64,000 nt of DNA, from positions 32,565,128-32,629,127 of the forward strand of contig CM062294.1 in NCBI GenBank assembly GCA_031216915.1. The letters run 5' to 3'. The DNA is from Pictodentalium vernedei. Taxonomy: Eukaryota > Mollusca > Scaphopoda > Dentaliida > Dentaliidae. Position numbers and translations under genes: made by a program. The notes under the pieces are model-generated. The model was not told where the DNA came from. It was given only the letters and a program-made list of their open reading frames with translations, and ran no database searches. Positions 9,922 through 20,869 of the stretch are shown here, in pieces; position 1 is the first letter of the stretch; every line of letters begins with the position of its first letter.

Positions 9922-10539
9922 ACAGTTGCAACTATAGTTATGCAGGCTTTCTGTTGCGGCAGTGACTCCGTCCGGCTGCCCTCTTGGCTCTGGGCTATTT
10001 GACCAAGGGGAAGGGGGGGTGGGGGGGGGGGGGGGGGGTGGGGTGGGGGGCGGGTGTTCCCTTAGGTCACCTGCTTTATAGTGAAAAGCAAGGGAATGCC
10101 TCCTCCAAGTCAGTATTTCTGAGTCGCTTCCGGGATGGTTTTAAAGTGTAATATTAATGTTTAAATTCATTCATGTCTTATTTTTAAAGTGTAGCTCGGT
10201 GTGAAGCATTTGTATATGTCAAGTGTCAAACGGGCTTTAATATACAATACTCGGACACTTTTAAATGACTATAAAGAGTCTCAATTCTCTGGACTACTTT
10301 ATTTATTGGCTTGCTTTAAAAATAATTAGTATAAGGGTTATACTGGATGTTAATAGAGAACATGAATGTTATTGTGCTCAATTATTAAGGGTAGTGTATC
10401 TTTCTAATTTAATATTAAATAAGAAAGATACATGTAAAGCCTAATACTCCTTTTCTCCTTAAGGGGTTACCTCTTTACTATATAGTTGAGCTTATTGGAT
10501 TTTCCTCTATGTCCTAGGCCCTCCAGCCTGTTTACTATT
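9922..10539 (+). other. DIRS-A 3' region with a G-rich tract
   Basis: Non-coding segment between the recombinase stop and the internal complementary region. It holds a strongly G-rich block (about 10007-10054) with an uninterrupted run of 18 Gs at 10021-10038, then AT-rich sequence with partly inverted AAGAAAGATACATG/TATCTTTCT motifs around 10400-10435. Confidence 0.7.
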
Positions 10540-10628
10540 CAGCTAAGTCTGGGTCATTGGTACAGTATAAAAATGTTAAAAAATTTATAGTAATTTATAT
10601 ATTTTTTATACTTACCAATGACCCAGAC
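10540..10628 (+). repeat. Internal complementary region (ICR) of DIRS-A
   Basis: Positions 10540-10574 are the reverse complement of the left terminus (3791-3825), and 10575-10628 are the reverse complement of the right terminus (10878-10931). By eye both match without mismatches. In the DIRS replication model this region templates completion of the two ends and circularisation. The junction falls between 10574 and 10575. Confidence 0.95.
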
Positions 10629-10703
10629 GGGGATGGCCCTCCCTGGAGTTGGGAACTCTTGCCTCCCCGCTGAGTACATAGCGCTGAGCAGGCACTGCCA
10701 GTA

Positions 10704-10931
10704 AGAATGATAATTGGCGCCAATTTCGGGACGTCTGCGTCACTGCGCATGCGCAGTAGAGGCGTAGTATGGAGGTCCTTTAGGACATGATTTCTTTTTG
10801 TTTTGGATGCAAATTTTGGGGATTGGGGGGCAAAATTTGTGTTTGGCCCTGGTTTTGTTAGAGTTAGCACCAGCTAAGTCTGGGTCATTGGTAAGTATAA
10901 AAAATATATAAATTACTATAAATTTTTTAAC
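10704..10931 (+). repeat. Right inverted terminal repeat of DIRS-A with terminal extension
   Basis: 10704-10892 is the inverted copy of 3804-3992. The extra AT-rich extension to 10931 is absent from the left repeat but represented in the ICR, which defines the right end of the element. Confidence 0.94.
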
Positions 10932-11207
10932 TTTTTAGCAAATTTTCATGCAAATTATGAAATGCAGTTTTTCCTCAGTGCATTGTAAATTCTGAGGGGG
11001 GATGGTGAGTAAAAAATTTCCAAGATACTTTCAGCATCTAAGACAGAATTCAACTAATTAGAGAATCAAAGCAGATTCTCCCTGTTTTCCTTGTGAAACG
11101 CATTTTTCGAGAATACTGGTTCTTGATTCTGATTCTCACTTGTGTGTGATTTACTTAATCATTCGATGAATATTTTATGTAAATCTGTAAAATTTTATCA
11201 TCCTACA
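10932..11207. other. Non-coding flank with GATTCTC motifs
   Basis: No gene. Positions about 11059-11140 hold AGAATC/GATTCTC motifs like those in the arms of the CAGGGCTTA elements, so this is probably a decayed arm of that family. Confidence 0.45.
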
Positions 11208-11413
11208 ATTCCCTATCGGAACCTGGGAATTGAAGAAGTGCTTGTTTTCTTTGGTAAACAAGCACTGTTTTCCTTGTAAAATAGGACCTGGTCACCAATG
11301 CTTGGGGCAGAAGTCTTCAATGGGTATAAATGATTGCCTGGACTTGATTTTATATCCATGTTGATGTAATAATTAACCATTTTGAAGAAATATTTTACCT
11401 TAAACACCAATAA
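11208..11413 (+). mobile_element. Short SINE-like unit (SINE2), left of the minisatellite
   Basis: It shares blocks with 14160-14396, 15022-15151, 16615-17150 and 52985-53155: GTAAAATAGGACC, CACCAATGCTTGGGG, GAAGTC, a block around TATCCATGTTG, and the terminal CCTTAAACACCAATAAATA. The tail matches the tail of the tRNA/5S-headed SINEs, so both families probably use the same LINE machinery. A small palindrome, GTGCTTGTTT...AAACAAGCAC, precedes the shared part. Confidence 0.7.
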
Positions 11414-11414
11414 A

Positions 11415-14110
11415 TAAGTAACAGGGTCCTATAATTTCTCTATGAGAGCGACATATTTACTGGGTCCTATAAGTTCTCTGTGAGAGTGATATGAGATTTA
11501 AAGAGTCCTATAAGTTCTTTGTGGGAGCAATATGAGATTTACATGGCCCTATATTTTCTCTGTGAGAGCAATATGAGATTTACAGGGTCCTATAAGTTCT
11601 CTGTGAGACTGATGTAAGATTTACATGGTCCTATAAGTTCTCTGTGAGAGCAGTATGAGATTTACATGGTCCTATAAGTTCTCTGTGAGACTGATGTAAG
11701 ATTTACATGGTCCTATAAGTTCTCTGTGAGAGCAGTATGAGATTTGCGTGGTCCTATAAGTTCTCTGAGAGCAATATGAGATTTACATGCTCCGATAAGT
11801 TCTCTGTGAGAGCAGTATGAGATTTACATGGTCCTATAAGTTCTCTGTGAGACTGATGTAAGATTTACATGGTCCTATAAGTTCTCTGTGAGAGCAATAT
11901 GAGATTTACATCTCTTATAAGTTCTTGTAGAGTAATATGAGATTTGCAGGCCACTATAAGTTCTCTGTGAGAGCAGTATGAGATTTACATGGTCCTATAA
12001 GTTCTCTGTGAGACTGATGTAAGATTTACATGGTCCTATAAGTTCTCTGTGAGAGCAATATGAGATTTACATCTCTTATAAGTTCTTGTAGAGTAATATG
12101 AGATTTGCAGGCCGCTATAAGTTCTCTGTGAGAGCAGTATGAGATTTACATGGTCCTATAAGTTCTCTGTGAGACTGATGTAAGATTTACATGGTCCTAT
12201 AAGTTCTCTGTGAGAGCAATATGAGATTTACATGGTCCTATAAGTTCTCTGTGAGGACAGTATGAGATTTACAGATTCCTGTACATTCCCTGTGAGAGCT
12301 TTATGAGATTTACATGGTCCTATAAGTTCTCTGTGATGGCAGTATGAGATTTACAGGGTCCTATAAGTTCTCTGTGAGGGCAGTATGAGATTTACAGATT
12401 CCTGTACATTCCCTGTAAGAGCTTTATGAGAGTTACATGGTCCTATAAGTTCTCTGTGATGGCAGTATGAGATTTACAGATTCCTGTACATTCCCTGTAA
12501 GAGCTTTATGAGAGTTACATGGTCCTATAAGTTCTCTGTGATGGCAGTATGAGATTTACAGATTCCTGTACATTCCCTGTGAGAGCTTTGTGAGAGTTAC
12601 ATGGTCCTATAAGTTCTCTGTGATGGCAGTATGAGATTTACAGATTCCTGTACATTCCCTGTGAGAGCTTTATGAGAGTTACATGGTCCTATAAGTTCTC
12701 TGTGATGGCAGTATGAGATTTACAGGGTCCTATAAGTTCTCTGTGAGGGCAGTATGAGATTTACAGATTCCTGTACATTCCCTGTGAGAGCTTTATGAGA
12801 GTTACATGGTCCTATAAGTTCTCTGTGATGGCAGTATGAGATTTACAGGGTCCTATAAGTTCTCTGTGATGGCAGTATGAGATTTACAGGGTCCTATAAG
12901 TTCTCTGTGAGGGCAGTATGAGATTTACAGATTCCTGTACATTCCCTGTGAGAGCTTTATGAGAGTTACATGGTCCTATAAGTTCTCTGTGATGGTAGTA
13001 TGAGATTTACAGATTCCTGTACATTCCCTGTGAGAGCTTTGTGAGAGTTACATGGTCCTATAAGTTCTCTGTGATGGCAGTATGAGATTTACAGATTCCT
13101 GTACATTCCCTGTGAGAGCTTTATGAGAGTTACATGGTCCTATAAGTTCTCTGTGATGGTAGTATGAGATTTACAGGGTCCTATAAGTTCTCTGTGAGGA
13201 CAGTATGAGATTTACAGATTCCTATAAGTTCTCTGTGATGGCAGTATGAGATTTACAGATTCCTGTACATTCCCTGTGAGAGCTTTATGAGAGTTACAGG
13301 GTCCTATAAGTTCTCTGTGATGGCAGTATGAGATTTACAGATTCCTGTACATTCCCTGTGAGAGCTTTGTGAGAGTTACATGGTCCTATAAGTTCTCTTT
13401 GATGGTAGTATGGGATTTACAGGGTCCTATAAGTTCTCTGTGAGGGCAGTATGAAATTTACAGATTCCTGTACATTCCCTGTAAGAGCTTTATGAAAGTT
13501 ACATGGTCCTATAAGTTCTCTGTGATGGTAGTATGAGATTTACAGGGTCCTATAAGTTCTCTGTGAGGGCAGTATGAGATTTACAGATTCCTGTACATTC
13601 CCTGTAAGAGCTTTATGAGAGTTACATGGTCCTATAAGTTCTCTGTGATGGTAGTATGAGATTTACAGGGTCCTATAAGTTCTCTGTGAGGACAGTATGA
13701 GATTTACAGATTCCTGTACATTCCCTGTGAGAGCTTTATGAGAGTTACATGGTCCTATAAGTTCTCTGTGATGGTAGTATGAGATTTACAGGGTCCTATA
13801 AGTTCTCTGTGATGGCAGTATGAGATTTACAGATTCCTGTACATTCCCTGTGAGAGCTTTATGAGAGTTACATGGTCCTATAAGTTCTCTGTGATGGTAG
13901 TATGAGATTTACAGGGTCCTATAAGTTCTCTGTGAGGGCAGTATGAGATTTACAGATTCCTGTACATTCCCTGTAAGAGCTTTATGAAATTTACATGGTC
14001 CTATAAGTTCTCTGTGATGGCAAGATTAGGTTTATAAGGTCCTTTAAGTTCTATGTGGGGTAACATGAGATTTACAGGTTCATATAAGTTCTCTAGGCGA
14101 TATTTCTCGG
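11415..14110. repeat. 41-bp minisatellite array with higher-order organisation
   Basis: About 65 units of roughly 41 bp are built on GTCCTATAAGTTCTCTGTGA followed by a variable block and ATGAGATTTACA. The left third alternates GAGAGCAGTATG and GACTGATGTAAG variants. From about 12280 onward a dimer or trimer predominates, with one unit type containing GATTCCTGTACATTCCCTGT and the next TGTGATGGCAGTATG. The edges decay at both ends. No coding potential. Confidence 0.95.
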
Positions 14111-14154
14111 AATTACTGTCCGAGTCTTGTATTATTTAAAAAAAGCAGAGAAGT

Positions 14155-14396
14155 TTTATTCTCCAATATTCCCTGTGGGAACTCCAGGAAGTAGAGCAGT
14201 GCTTGTTTACTGTGGTAAACAAGTTCTGCTTCACTGGTAAAGTACATATAGGACCCAGAACTAATGCCTTAGGTGAAAGTCCTCCAAAATAGGCAGCATA
14301 GGTATATACGATTCGCTAAACTTGACTTTCTTCCTGTGTTGTGGTTATGATACTGCCAAAGATGCCAAAAGTGACCTCAAACACCAATAAATAAAT
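14155..14396 (+). mobile_element. Short SINE-like unit (SINE2), right of the minisatellite
   Basis: Same family as 11208-11413. It has TTCCCTGTGGGAACTCCAGG, AGCAGTGCTTGTTTACTGTG, AGGACC, GAAAGTCCTCCAAAAT and the tail CTCAAACACCAATAAATAAA. It is in the same orientation as the copy on the other side of the minisatellite. Confidence 0.7.
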
Positions 14397-14930
14397 AAAT
14401 TCCACAGCACAGACTGTCTCTGGATTAACTATACTAAGTGTAGTTGGATTACATAATAATGTATTAAGACTGGAATGCATGGAGTGTAAGTTGTGTACTT
14501 GGTACTGGTGCAACCACCTTTTGCACACGTAATGATTCGCCATAGGAATTCTAGTTGCAGCATATCTTTCTGCTTGAGGGGTATCCACCTTCTCCCACGT
14601 CGGAGAGAGATGTCTTAGTATATGATTCTCCCCACCCTACACTTCCCCTCCCCATCCCATCTGGAATATTTTTTATGTGAACACATTTATTATTATTATT
14701 CAAAGTATGTTGAACTTGAAATTAAACAACTGAATCTTTTGATGAAGCTATACAGGTACATTTAACATGCTGTGAAATAGCTGTTTACAAATCATGTGAT
14801 AAAAAATATATGTATAAATATGTTTTAAATTTGTTTTTATTGTTACATTTGATGAAAATACATTAAAAATTAAATATTTGCCTCTGTATCTTGTTGTTTA
14901 GACTAAATAAAAATGTGTTTTGATTCTCAG
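14397..14930. other. Non-coding AT-rich stretch
   Basis: Nothing recognised beyond short AT-rich and ATT-repeat segments (about 14688-14700). Confidence 0.4.
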
Positions 14931-15021
14931 CAGAGCTTAAAATTCGTCTGGCATCACGCGAATCTAACATGATTCTCACGAAATATTTTCATGCGAATCC
15001 ATTTAAACCATGATATGAAAT

Positions 15022-15151
15022 CCCCCGTGGGAACCCAGGAAGTAAAGCCAATGATTGAGGTGGAAATATAAATAACCCTTGACTTTATATCCATATTGCG
15101 GTCATGATTAGCCATTGTGCATAAATCTGTGACCTTAAACACCCTTAAATA
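15022..15151 (+). mobile_element. SINE2 insertion with 12-bp target duplication
   Basis: ATGATATGAAAT flanks the unit at 15010-15021 and 15152-15163, direct evidence of retrotransposition. The insert runs from CCCCCGTGGGAACCCAGG to the tail GACCTTAAACACCC, defining the limits of this SINE2 copy. Confidence 0.85.
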
Positions 15152-15252
15152 ATGATATGAAATTCTGCAAAAACTAGCTGAATGTTGCTGGTGAGATCAC
15201 GAAATAAGAGGTCGAAATTTCCACCCATGATTTACCACATGCTTCACATTTT

Positions 15253-15330
15253 CTTGAGTTTGGTATCAAATCAAGTCATGGCTGCTACAGCAGCCATGAC
15301 TTGATTTGATACCAAACTCAAGAAATGTGA
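15253..15330. repeat. Central hairpin of copy 3
   Basis: Near-perfect palindrome: arms TTGAGTTTGGTATCAAATCA and CATGGCTGC, tip around CTACAG. The same tip, with different outer arms, occurs at 18237-18310. Confidence 0.85.
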
Positions 15331-15654
15331 ATAGACAGTTTTTTATAATTATATATTTTATGATAACCCAGGTCAGAACTTCATCATGAATCAACGACAT
15401 CATACATAAAGTGAATCCAAGCAGTAAATTGATGCGAATCCACTTGGATTCGCACCAGTGTAGTTTGCCAGAATCATTACGGGAATCGATTCGCTGATTT
15501 GCGTGTAATTTTAAGCCCTGCTCAGGCAATCCCTCATTGAATATGATCCCCCCTCACTGGACATTTTTATTGCCTTTCAGTGTCTTCCAATATTCGTACA
15601 AACTCTGGGAGACTCGAAACTTCTTACCTTTTTTTGATTCATGCATGTTTATTT

Positions 15655-15790
15655 AGTTGCATCTCCAGTGTGTTTGCCTTGTTACAATTTATGGGAGAGT
15701 GCCTATAAATTGTAACAAGGCAAATCTCCATAGATTAAATACTTTTACTTCAAAGATAATATGAAGAGCATCAAAAGAATATGAAGTCTT
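15655..15790. mobile_element. Truncated foldback element of the E type
   Basis: It contains GCCTTGTTACAATTTATGGG and GAGTGCC with the inverted ATTGTAACAAGGC, then AGATAATATGAAGAGCATC as in E1. The inner stem is shortened relative to 689-955. Confidence 0.65.
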
Positions 15791-15807
15791 GGAATTGCAG
15801 TTCAGTT

Positions 15808-16118
15808 AAAACTAGAAGTCCTGTCATCAATTGCGCGCAAACACCTCGCCATTTAGCACGTTTATCAGTGCGTTAGGTCATATGGAAAGGCTATCAAATT
15901 CTCTAAGCAGCCTATGCACAAGTAATGGTTCAGCCAATGGATCTCCGGGTTTAACCCGGAGGTCCATTGGCTGAAACATTGCTTGTGTTTGCTGTGAGTA
16001 ATGGCAAGACTCTGTGGTAATTTGAGTATTTTCAATAGGACAATTGCACGCAATTCCTGTGCGAAATTGTGTCAAGATAAGCGTGCAATTCATGACAGGA
16101 CTTCTAGTTTTAACTGTA
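15808..16118. mobile_element. Foldback element F with long inverted ends
   Basis: The left end contains AAACTAGAAGTCCTGTCATC and the right end is the complement, GACAGGACTTCTAGTTTTAA. The central palindrome at 15910-15985 has CAGCCAATGG...CCATTGGCTG arms and GGGTTTAACCC at the tip. The tip coincides with the middle of the element. The same tip module is present at 46326-46404 with different outer arms. Confidence 0.8.
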
Positions 16119-16348
16119 CATACAGTTTTGGTTTAGAGGTATGTTTTATTTTTCAAATTAAAAATGAATTTATTTGTATGAATATGTACTTTCTATTTTG
16201 CTGTGTAAAAAGACAGCCTTAATCCTTTCCATGTTTGCTCACTTTTTGGTAAAGAAAAATAAAAATTAATAATAATGCCCTCCCTCCCTCACTGATTTGA
16301 AAAACAAAATTGCCTGAGAAGAAATTAATTTATTTTGTGTGGCCTTAT

Positions 16349-16579
16349 CCCTTTACCCAAAGTAACGGCCAAAACCGGCCAGCGCTTTTCTAAAAAATTG
16401 CCAATTAATTTTCATTTTTTGTCCCAAAAACATAGGTTATGACCCCTCATTGGAATGAGCTCATCGAGCTTATTCCAATGAGAGGTCATAACGTATGTTT
16501 TTGAGACAAAAAATGAAAAAAATTAGTTATTCAAGAATTTTTTTGCAAGTGTCGTCTGCTTTTCATGTTAGGTAAAAGG
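16349..16579. mobile_element. Hairpin MITE, arm family 1, flanked by TTAT
   Basis: The ends are CCCTTTACCCAA and GTTAGGTAAAAGG. Subterminal blocks (GTAACGGCCAAAACCGGCC on one side, TCGTCTGCTTTTCATG on the other) match copies at 33338, 37584, 41918 and 53196. The central hairpin has CATAGGTTATGACCCCTC arms. Both flanks read TTAT instead of TTAA, which could be a variant target or parallel mutation. Confidence 0.85.
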
Positions 16580-16614
16580 TTATACTATTTTGTTTTGATT
16601 GTGTGTTGGTAGTT

Positions 16615-17150
16615 CTGTTTTACTGGTAAAATACGAGCTGGTAACACTGGCTGGAGTGGAAGTCCTCTAAAATGAGCACATGATATAAACGATTAGCTGC
16701 ACTTGACTGTACATCCCTGTTGCGGTTGGAGCATGGTGGCACAGTGGTTGTGGCATTGGACTTCAAACCAAAAGGTTCATGGTTCGATTTCCTCCAAGGG
16801 CAACTGCATTGTTTCCTTAGGCAAAGCACTTAATTCTGATTGCCCACATAAGCAGCAATGTGACATTGTGTACTGAGGCGTACTGCATGTCGATGGTGCA
16901 TTTGCCTCCAACCAATGCCTACCCTGCATATGGAGAGTTGGTACATTCAGGAGTCTGACATTACTCGTCACTGCTCAGTGGTTTCTCTCTGTGCACTCTG
17001 TTTCCTCCACCCATAAATCTGTCTGACACGCGGTGACCCTGGTTGTCAAAGGTGTAAACTCCAATAAATAAATAAATCCATGTTGAGGTTACGATTAGCC
17101 AATGTGGAGAAATATGTGACCTTAAACACCAATACATAAATAGTGAGTGT
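16615..17150 (+). mobile_element. SINE2 copy interrupted by a tRNA-headed SINE
   Basis: SINE2 sequence (TACTGGTAAAATACGAGCTG, GAAGTCCTCTAAAATGAGCA) stops near 16724 and resumes at about 17085 with ATCCATGTTGAGGTTACG, ending CCTTAAACACCAATACATA. The repeated ATCCCTGTTGCGGTT / ATCCATGTTGAGGTT at the two junctions looks like a 15-bp target duplication of the inner SINE. Confidence 0.75.
16724..17084 (+). mobile_element. tRNA-headed SINE
   Basis: The head includes TGGCACAGTGG (A-box-like) and GGTTCATGGTTCGA (B-box-like). The body has the shared GGCGTACTGCATGTCGATGG block, GTTTCCTCCACCC in the Meta-like domain, and the (AATAAATA) tail. It is diverged from the 42.5-kb copy, so it is an older insertion. 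Confidence 0.85.
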
Positions 17151-17460
17151 TGGCAGCGGTGGTGATTGTGGAGCCTCTGTGGCAGTGCAACTATGCTTGA
17201 TTATCATGGAGAACAAGGTCTAGCTTACTAGTGAAAATTATAATGGGCATCAAATAGCCATAGTTGTTGAAAGTGTCCCTAAAACAACAATAAATCATAT
17301 TTTTGTTTATTGGAGATTAATGACACTTTAGCATCTAGGGTCACACCTTGCCAGACAGTTATATGTGTGGATGAAGCCACAGTGTTCACACTGGCTCAAT
17401 AATTTAATGTGCCAAAGCTGAATATTTTTTGTGCCAAATAGTTTTCTCGAGCCATGGGTA
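16905..17460 (+). repeat. Segmental duplication, first unit
   Basis: This shares a long diverged match with 17547-18125 at an offset of about 640 bp: CCAACCAATGCCTACCCT, TGCTTGATTATCATGGAGAA, GGTCTAGCTTACTAGTGAAA, GGAGATTAATGACACTTT and CACTGGCTCAATA occur in the same order in both. Confidence 0.8.
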
Positions 17461-17546
17461 TTTTATGTGGAAGAACTATAAAAACTTTTCTTTTCGTATT
17501 TTATTCAGGAAAGATCAGAAGCATAAAATTACATAAAATCAAATAT

Positions 17547-18125
17547 GTGCCTTCAACCAATGCCTACCCTACAAATGCAGAGTTGGTACATTCAGGACTC
17601 TGACATTACTTGCTGCTGCTCAGTGGTTTTGCTCCGGGTACTCTATTTCTTCCACCTATAAATCTGAGGTGATCCTGGCTATCAAAGGCGTAAACTCCAA
17701 CAAATAAATAAATCCATGTTGAGGTTACAATTAATCAATGTTCAGAAATATGTAACCTTAAACACCAATACGTAAATAGTGTGTGTTGGCGGGGGTGGTG
17801 ATTGAGGAGCCTCTGGAAGCGGAACTGTGCTTGATTATCATGGAGAATAGGGTCTAGCTTACTAGTGAAAATTTTAATGGGCATCATATCGCCATAGTTG
17901 ATGAAAGTGCCCTTAAAACAACAATAAATGATATTTTTTGTTTATTGGAGATTAATGACACTTTCAGCATCTGGGGTCACACCCTGTCAGAGTTATATGG
18001 GTGGAGGAAGCCACAATGTTAACACTGGCTCAATATTTTAATGTGCCAAAGCTGAATATTTTCATGCCAAATCTGGCCAAATGAGATTTTTAGTACCAAA
18101 TTAGGTTTTTTGTGCCATGGGTATT
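17547..18125 (+). repeat. Segmental duplication, second unit
   Basis: Second copy of the unit at 16905-17460, starting in the SINE body and continuing through the same non-SINE flank, so it arose by duplication of the region and not by two SINE insertions. GCCATGGGTATTTT marks the end in both. Confidence 0.8.
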
Positions 18126-18236
18126 TTGGCAATAGAACAAAACCCCTTCAAGACAACACCCCCTCACAAGAAATATTCATAGGTCATTGTGAAAATAAAA
18201 ATTGTATCCACTTTTTAACCGATGGTTTCTTAAGCC

Positions 18237-18312
18237 AACTTTTCATTGAATTTTTCATCGAATCTAGTTATGGCTGCTTCGTAGCAGCCATGACTAGATT
18301 TCATGAAAGATA
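18237..18312. repeat. Hairpin sharing its tip with 15253-15330
   Basis: Arms ATCGAATCTAGT and ACTAGATTTCAT flank TATGGCTGC...GCAGCCATGA. Only the tip matches the hairpin at 15.29 kb. Confidence 0.7.
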
Positions 18313-18424
18313 CAGGCCTCAGCCAGTTAAGAGTTGAATGACATGTTTGTAGATTCCCTTTGTTAATTTTATGTTAAATCTAGTTTCTGTCAGCTAATAA
18401 TAATATCTCTGCATCTTATTTTTA

Positions 18425-20869
18425 GCTCACCTGACTGAAAGTCGGTGTGAGCTATTCTGATCACTTTTTGTCCGTCGTCCATTGAAGGTGAGGTTTGGGT
18501 CATTTTCTCCCAAGCCACTGGCTGCAGTTCAATGAAAATTCGCATGAGTAGCAGTTATGTAGGGGCATTTGGGTTTTTCTTCAAATTTGATTTCTGCTCA
18601 TATTGTGGAGTGGGGTGGGGCCAAAACACACAAAATTTTTAAAAATCTTCTTCTCATGAACCAGCTGTAGCGGAGACTTGATATGTGGTATGCAGCTTCC
18701 ATTTGAGGTGTAGACTCAAGTTTGTTCAAGAGAAGTTTGACAGGCAATATTTGCCTTTGTTCTGAGAGAGGCAAAAAATTTTGCCCCGCTCAGAATTTCT
18801 GTTTTCTGAACCGAGAGGCCAATTTGAACCAAATTTAATATGAGGTATTATTGGGTTATAAGTACTTGATTTATGCCAAAAATGTTTTTCCTGCAGCCCC
18901 GTGGGAACCTCAGGAGCCAAAAATAGAAAAAAAACAAAAACATCCATATCTCCAAAACTGCACGGAAATGAGAATTTTTATTTGGTGTGAGGCTTCCTTG
19001 GGACCAACAGAAAGGAAAAAAAAAATTGCCATCGGTTTTGTCATAAGGTACATTTTCGGGACTTTGAAAAAATACTGAGTCCGCATTTTTTAACACTGTG
19101 GACAATAGGAAAAAATTAAACAATCGTTTGCTTCCAAATTACTGCTCCAAAAGCTTTCATATTTTACATATAACATCTTTGGAACATTGATTCACATATT
19201 TGTTGAAATCAAATCCCTCGGTCCATATTTGGGTTCCCTATGGGAGCCCAAATGTTCAAATTAGTGCAGTATGAGGAATATTCTTTAAAAATCTTCTTCT
19301 TTTGATCTACCAATAAGAATTTTTCGATATTTGGTATGCAGCATGCTTGGGGGGTGAGATTCAAGTTTGTTCAAGCTAAGTCCCTGGTTTCATATTTAGG
19401 CTGAAAATTTGGGGTTCCGGTCCAAACTTTGAAATTTTGGACCCGAATCCGGAATCTTTTTTTTTTTGTTTTTTTATGCGTTTTGCTCAATTTTAAGACC
19501 AAATTTTTTTTTTTTTTTTTTTCTTTTTACACTGAAAATTTGGTGGTCTAGGTGGGACTTAGAAATTTTGGACCAGAATCCGGAAATGAGTTTTTTTGGT
19601 TTTTTATGCGTTTTGGTCAATTTTAAGAAAAAAAAATTTGGGTTTGAAAATATTTTGTTTGGGACTTCGAAAATTTCCAAACAAAAATAATCTGTTTTTT
19701 AAGCGTTTATTTCTCAATTTTGGGACGTAAAAGTGCAGGAACTGAAAATAGAAGGAAAATCCTGTGTATTGTGTGTGCACAATCACTTCATCTAGTTGGT
19801 ATATGCTTTTCTTAGGAGGGGCATATGCAGCTTATTCAAGTCAAGTCCCTGGTTTGATATTTAGACTACCATGTCAGGTGAACGCCCTCCGGCCCCCTGG
19901 GGCCTCTTGCTACATTACTAATTTAAGCAGTTTTGTTCTACTAGGCAAATATTTGGGACACTCAGTCTTTAAAATAAAGTGTTCCATGGTCTCTGTTAAA
20001 AAGAATTTCAAAAATAAAATAAAAAATTAAAATCCTGTTCATTTTCATTTATTTTTGCTATGTGAGTAGGTTCTATCCAAGAAGTCAATTAAGGTGCGGG
20101 GGTTTTGTCCTCATGGGTTTTGTCAGCACGTTTTTTTATCCAAGGAGGTTTTATCTTGAGGGGAGTTTATCCTAGATTCGGGTATTTTATGTGGGAGAAC
20201 TTCAAAATCAGTGTTTTTCATATTTTATTCAAGAAAGATCAAAAGCATAAAATTACATAAAAATTAAATATAACATAAAACAGAACATAAAATAATATAC
20301 ATGTAATATCATGAAACATATAGTCCCACATATAGCAGGTCAATGACCTCAGGTTTTCACAAGAACATACATTTTTTTTTATATAGAAATTTGCACCTCA
20401 ACGATCTATACAGTAACTTATTGACATGTGGATTGAAACCCTTGTTATTTTTTCCTGTGTTAATCTTTGATATTGGTCCATAAGGAAAGCACCACCAACA
20501 ATTAAAGAAATTGATAATCTGGTCTGATGTTCGCTGTAAAGAAACAAGGCATGCATTGTTTAGACAATGCACAACTTCTTAATCGAGGTTACTGGTAAGG
20601 TCAGTTGAAGAGTGACTGGTCATTGTGCACGCAGTTCAGTTGAACGGGATTACTTTTTTGTAATTTTTGATGAAGGCATTCATAGTGTTAGCTTTACTAG
20701 GAGAAAATGCCCAGAGTAAGGGCTAGATGGGCGAAATTAAAGACTATTCCAGGTTTGTTATTTTGAACTTGTTTGTGCCAAACGCTCACATTTAAGTGCC
20801 AGTTATTTAAAAACTGTGCATTTGGCACATGCTAGCGTGAACACTGGGAGGACAGAGCACCCAGCGAGA
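18425..20869. other. AT-rich repeat-derived stretch, no gene
   Basis: It starts with TAGCTCACCTGACTGAAAGT and GTCCGTCGTCC, typical of a short repeat class spread through many lophotrochozoan genomes, and contains poly-T/poly-A runs (about 19458-19470, 19505-19522). At 20176-20270 GGGTATTTTATGTGGGAGAA and CATAAAATTACATAAA match 17455-17540, suggesting that 18130-20176 was inserted into or between copies of that unit. Short open frames here are low-complexity Phe/Lys-rich and unconvincing. Confidence 0.5.

Larger units (their letters stand above)
3791..10931 (+). mobile_element. DIRS-A: complete DIRS-type tyrosine recombinase retrotransposon
   Basis: This 7141-bp element has every structural hallmark of DIRS: inverted terminal repeats, overlapping gag, RT/RNase H and tyrosine recombinase ORFs on one strand, and an internal complementary region (10540-10628) equal to the reverse complement of the two termini joined end to end. 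No direct repeats or long target duplication are seen, as expected for recombinase-mediated insertion. The inverted repeats are identical by eye over 189 bp, which argues for a recent insertion. One in-frame stop in the RT ORF (8666-8668) is the only disabling feature noticed. It belongs to a different family from DIRS-B and DIRS-C. Confidence 0.97.
14931..15520. mobile_element. CAGGGCTTA-type inverted-repeat element, copy 3 (5-bp TSD)
   Basis: The ends are CAGAGCTTAAAATTCG and AATTTTAAGCCCTG, flanked by CTCAG at 14926-14930 and 15521-15525. Its left arm contains a nested SINE2 copy (15022-15151). With that insertion subtracted, the hairpin tip at about 15289 is at the centre. Unlike copies 1 and 2 it has a GGCTGC/GCAGCC tip instead of a TTAA MITE in the middle. 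Confidence 0.85.

Noticed and set aside
10011..10054. G-quadruplex regulator of DIRS-A
   Set aside because: The tract could form a quadruplex, but similar G runs occur at random-looking sites and may be artefacts; no positional support for a role.
3791..10931. LTR (Gypsy/Copia) retrotransposon
   Set aside because: No direct LTRs, no DDE integrase and no aspartic protease seen; inverted ends, an ICR and a tyrosine recombinase identify DIRS instead.
11415..14110. CRISPR-like array
   Set aside because: The 41-bp units are contiguous variants of each other without unique spacers, and the surroundings are eukaryotic repeats.
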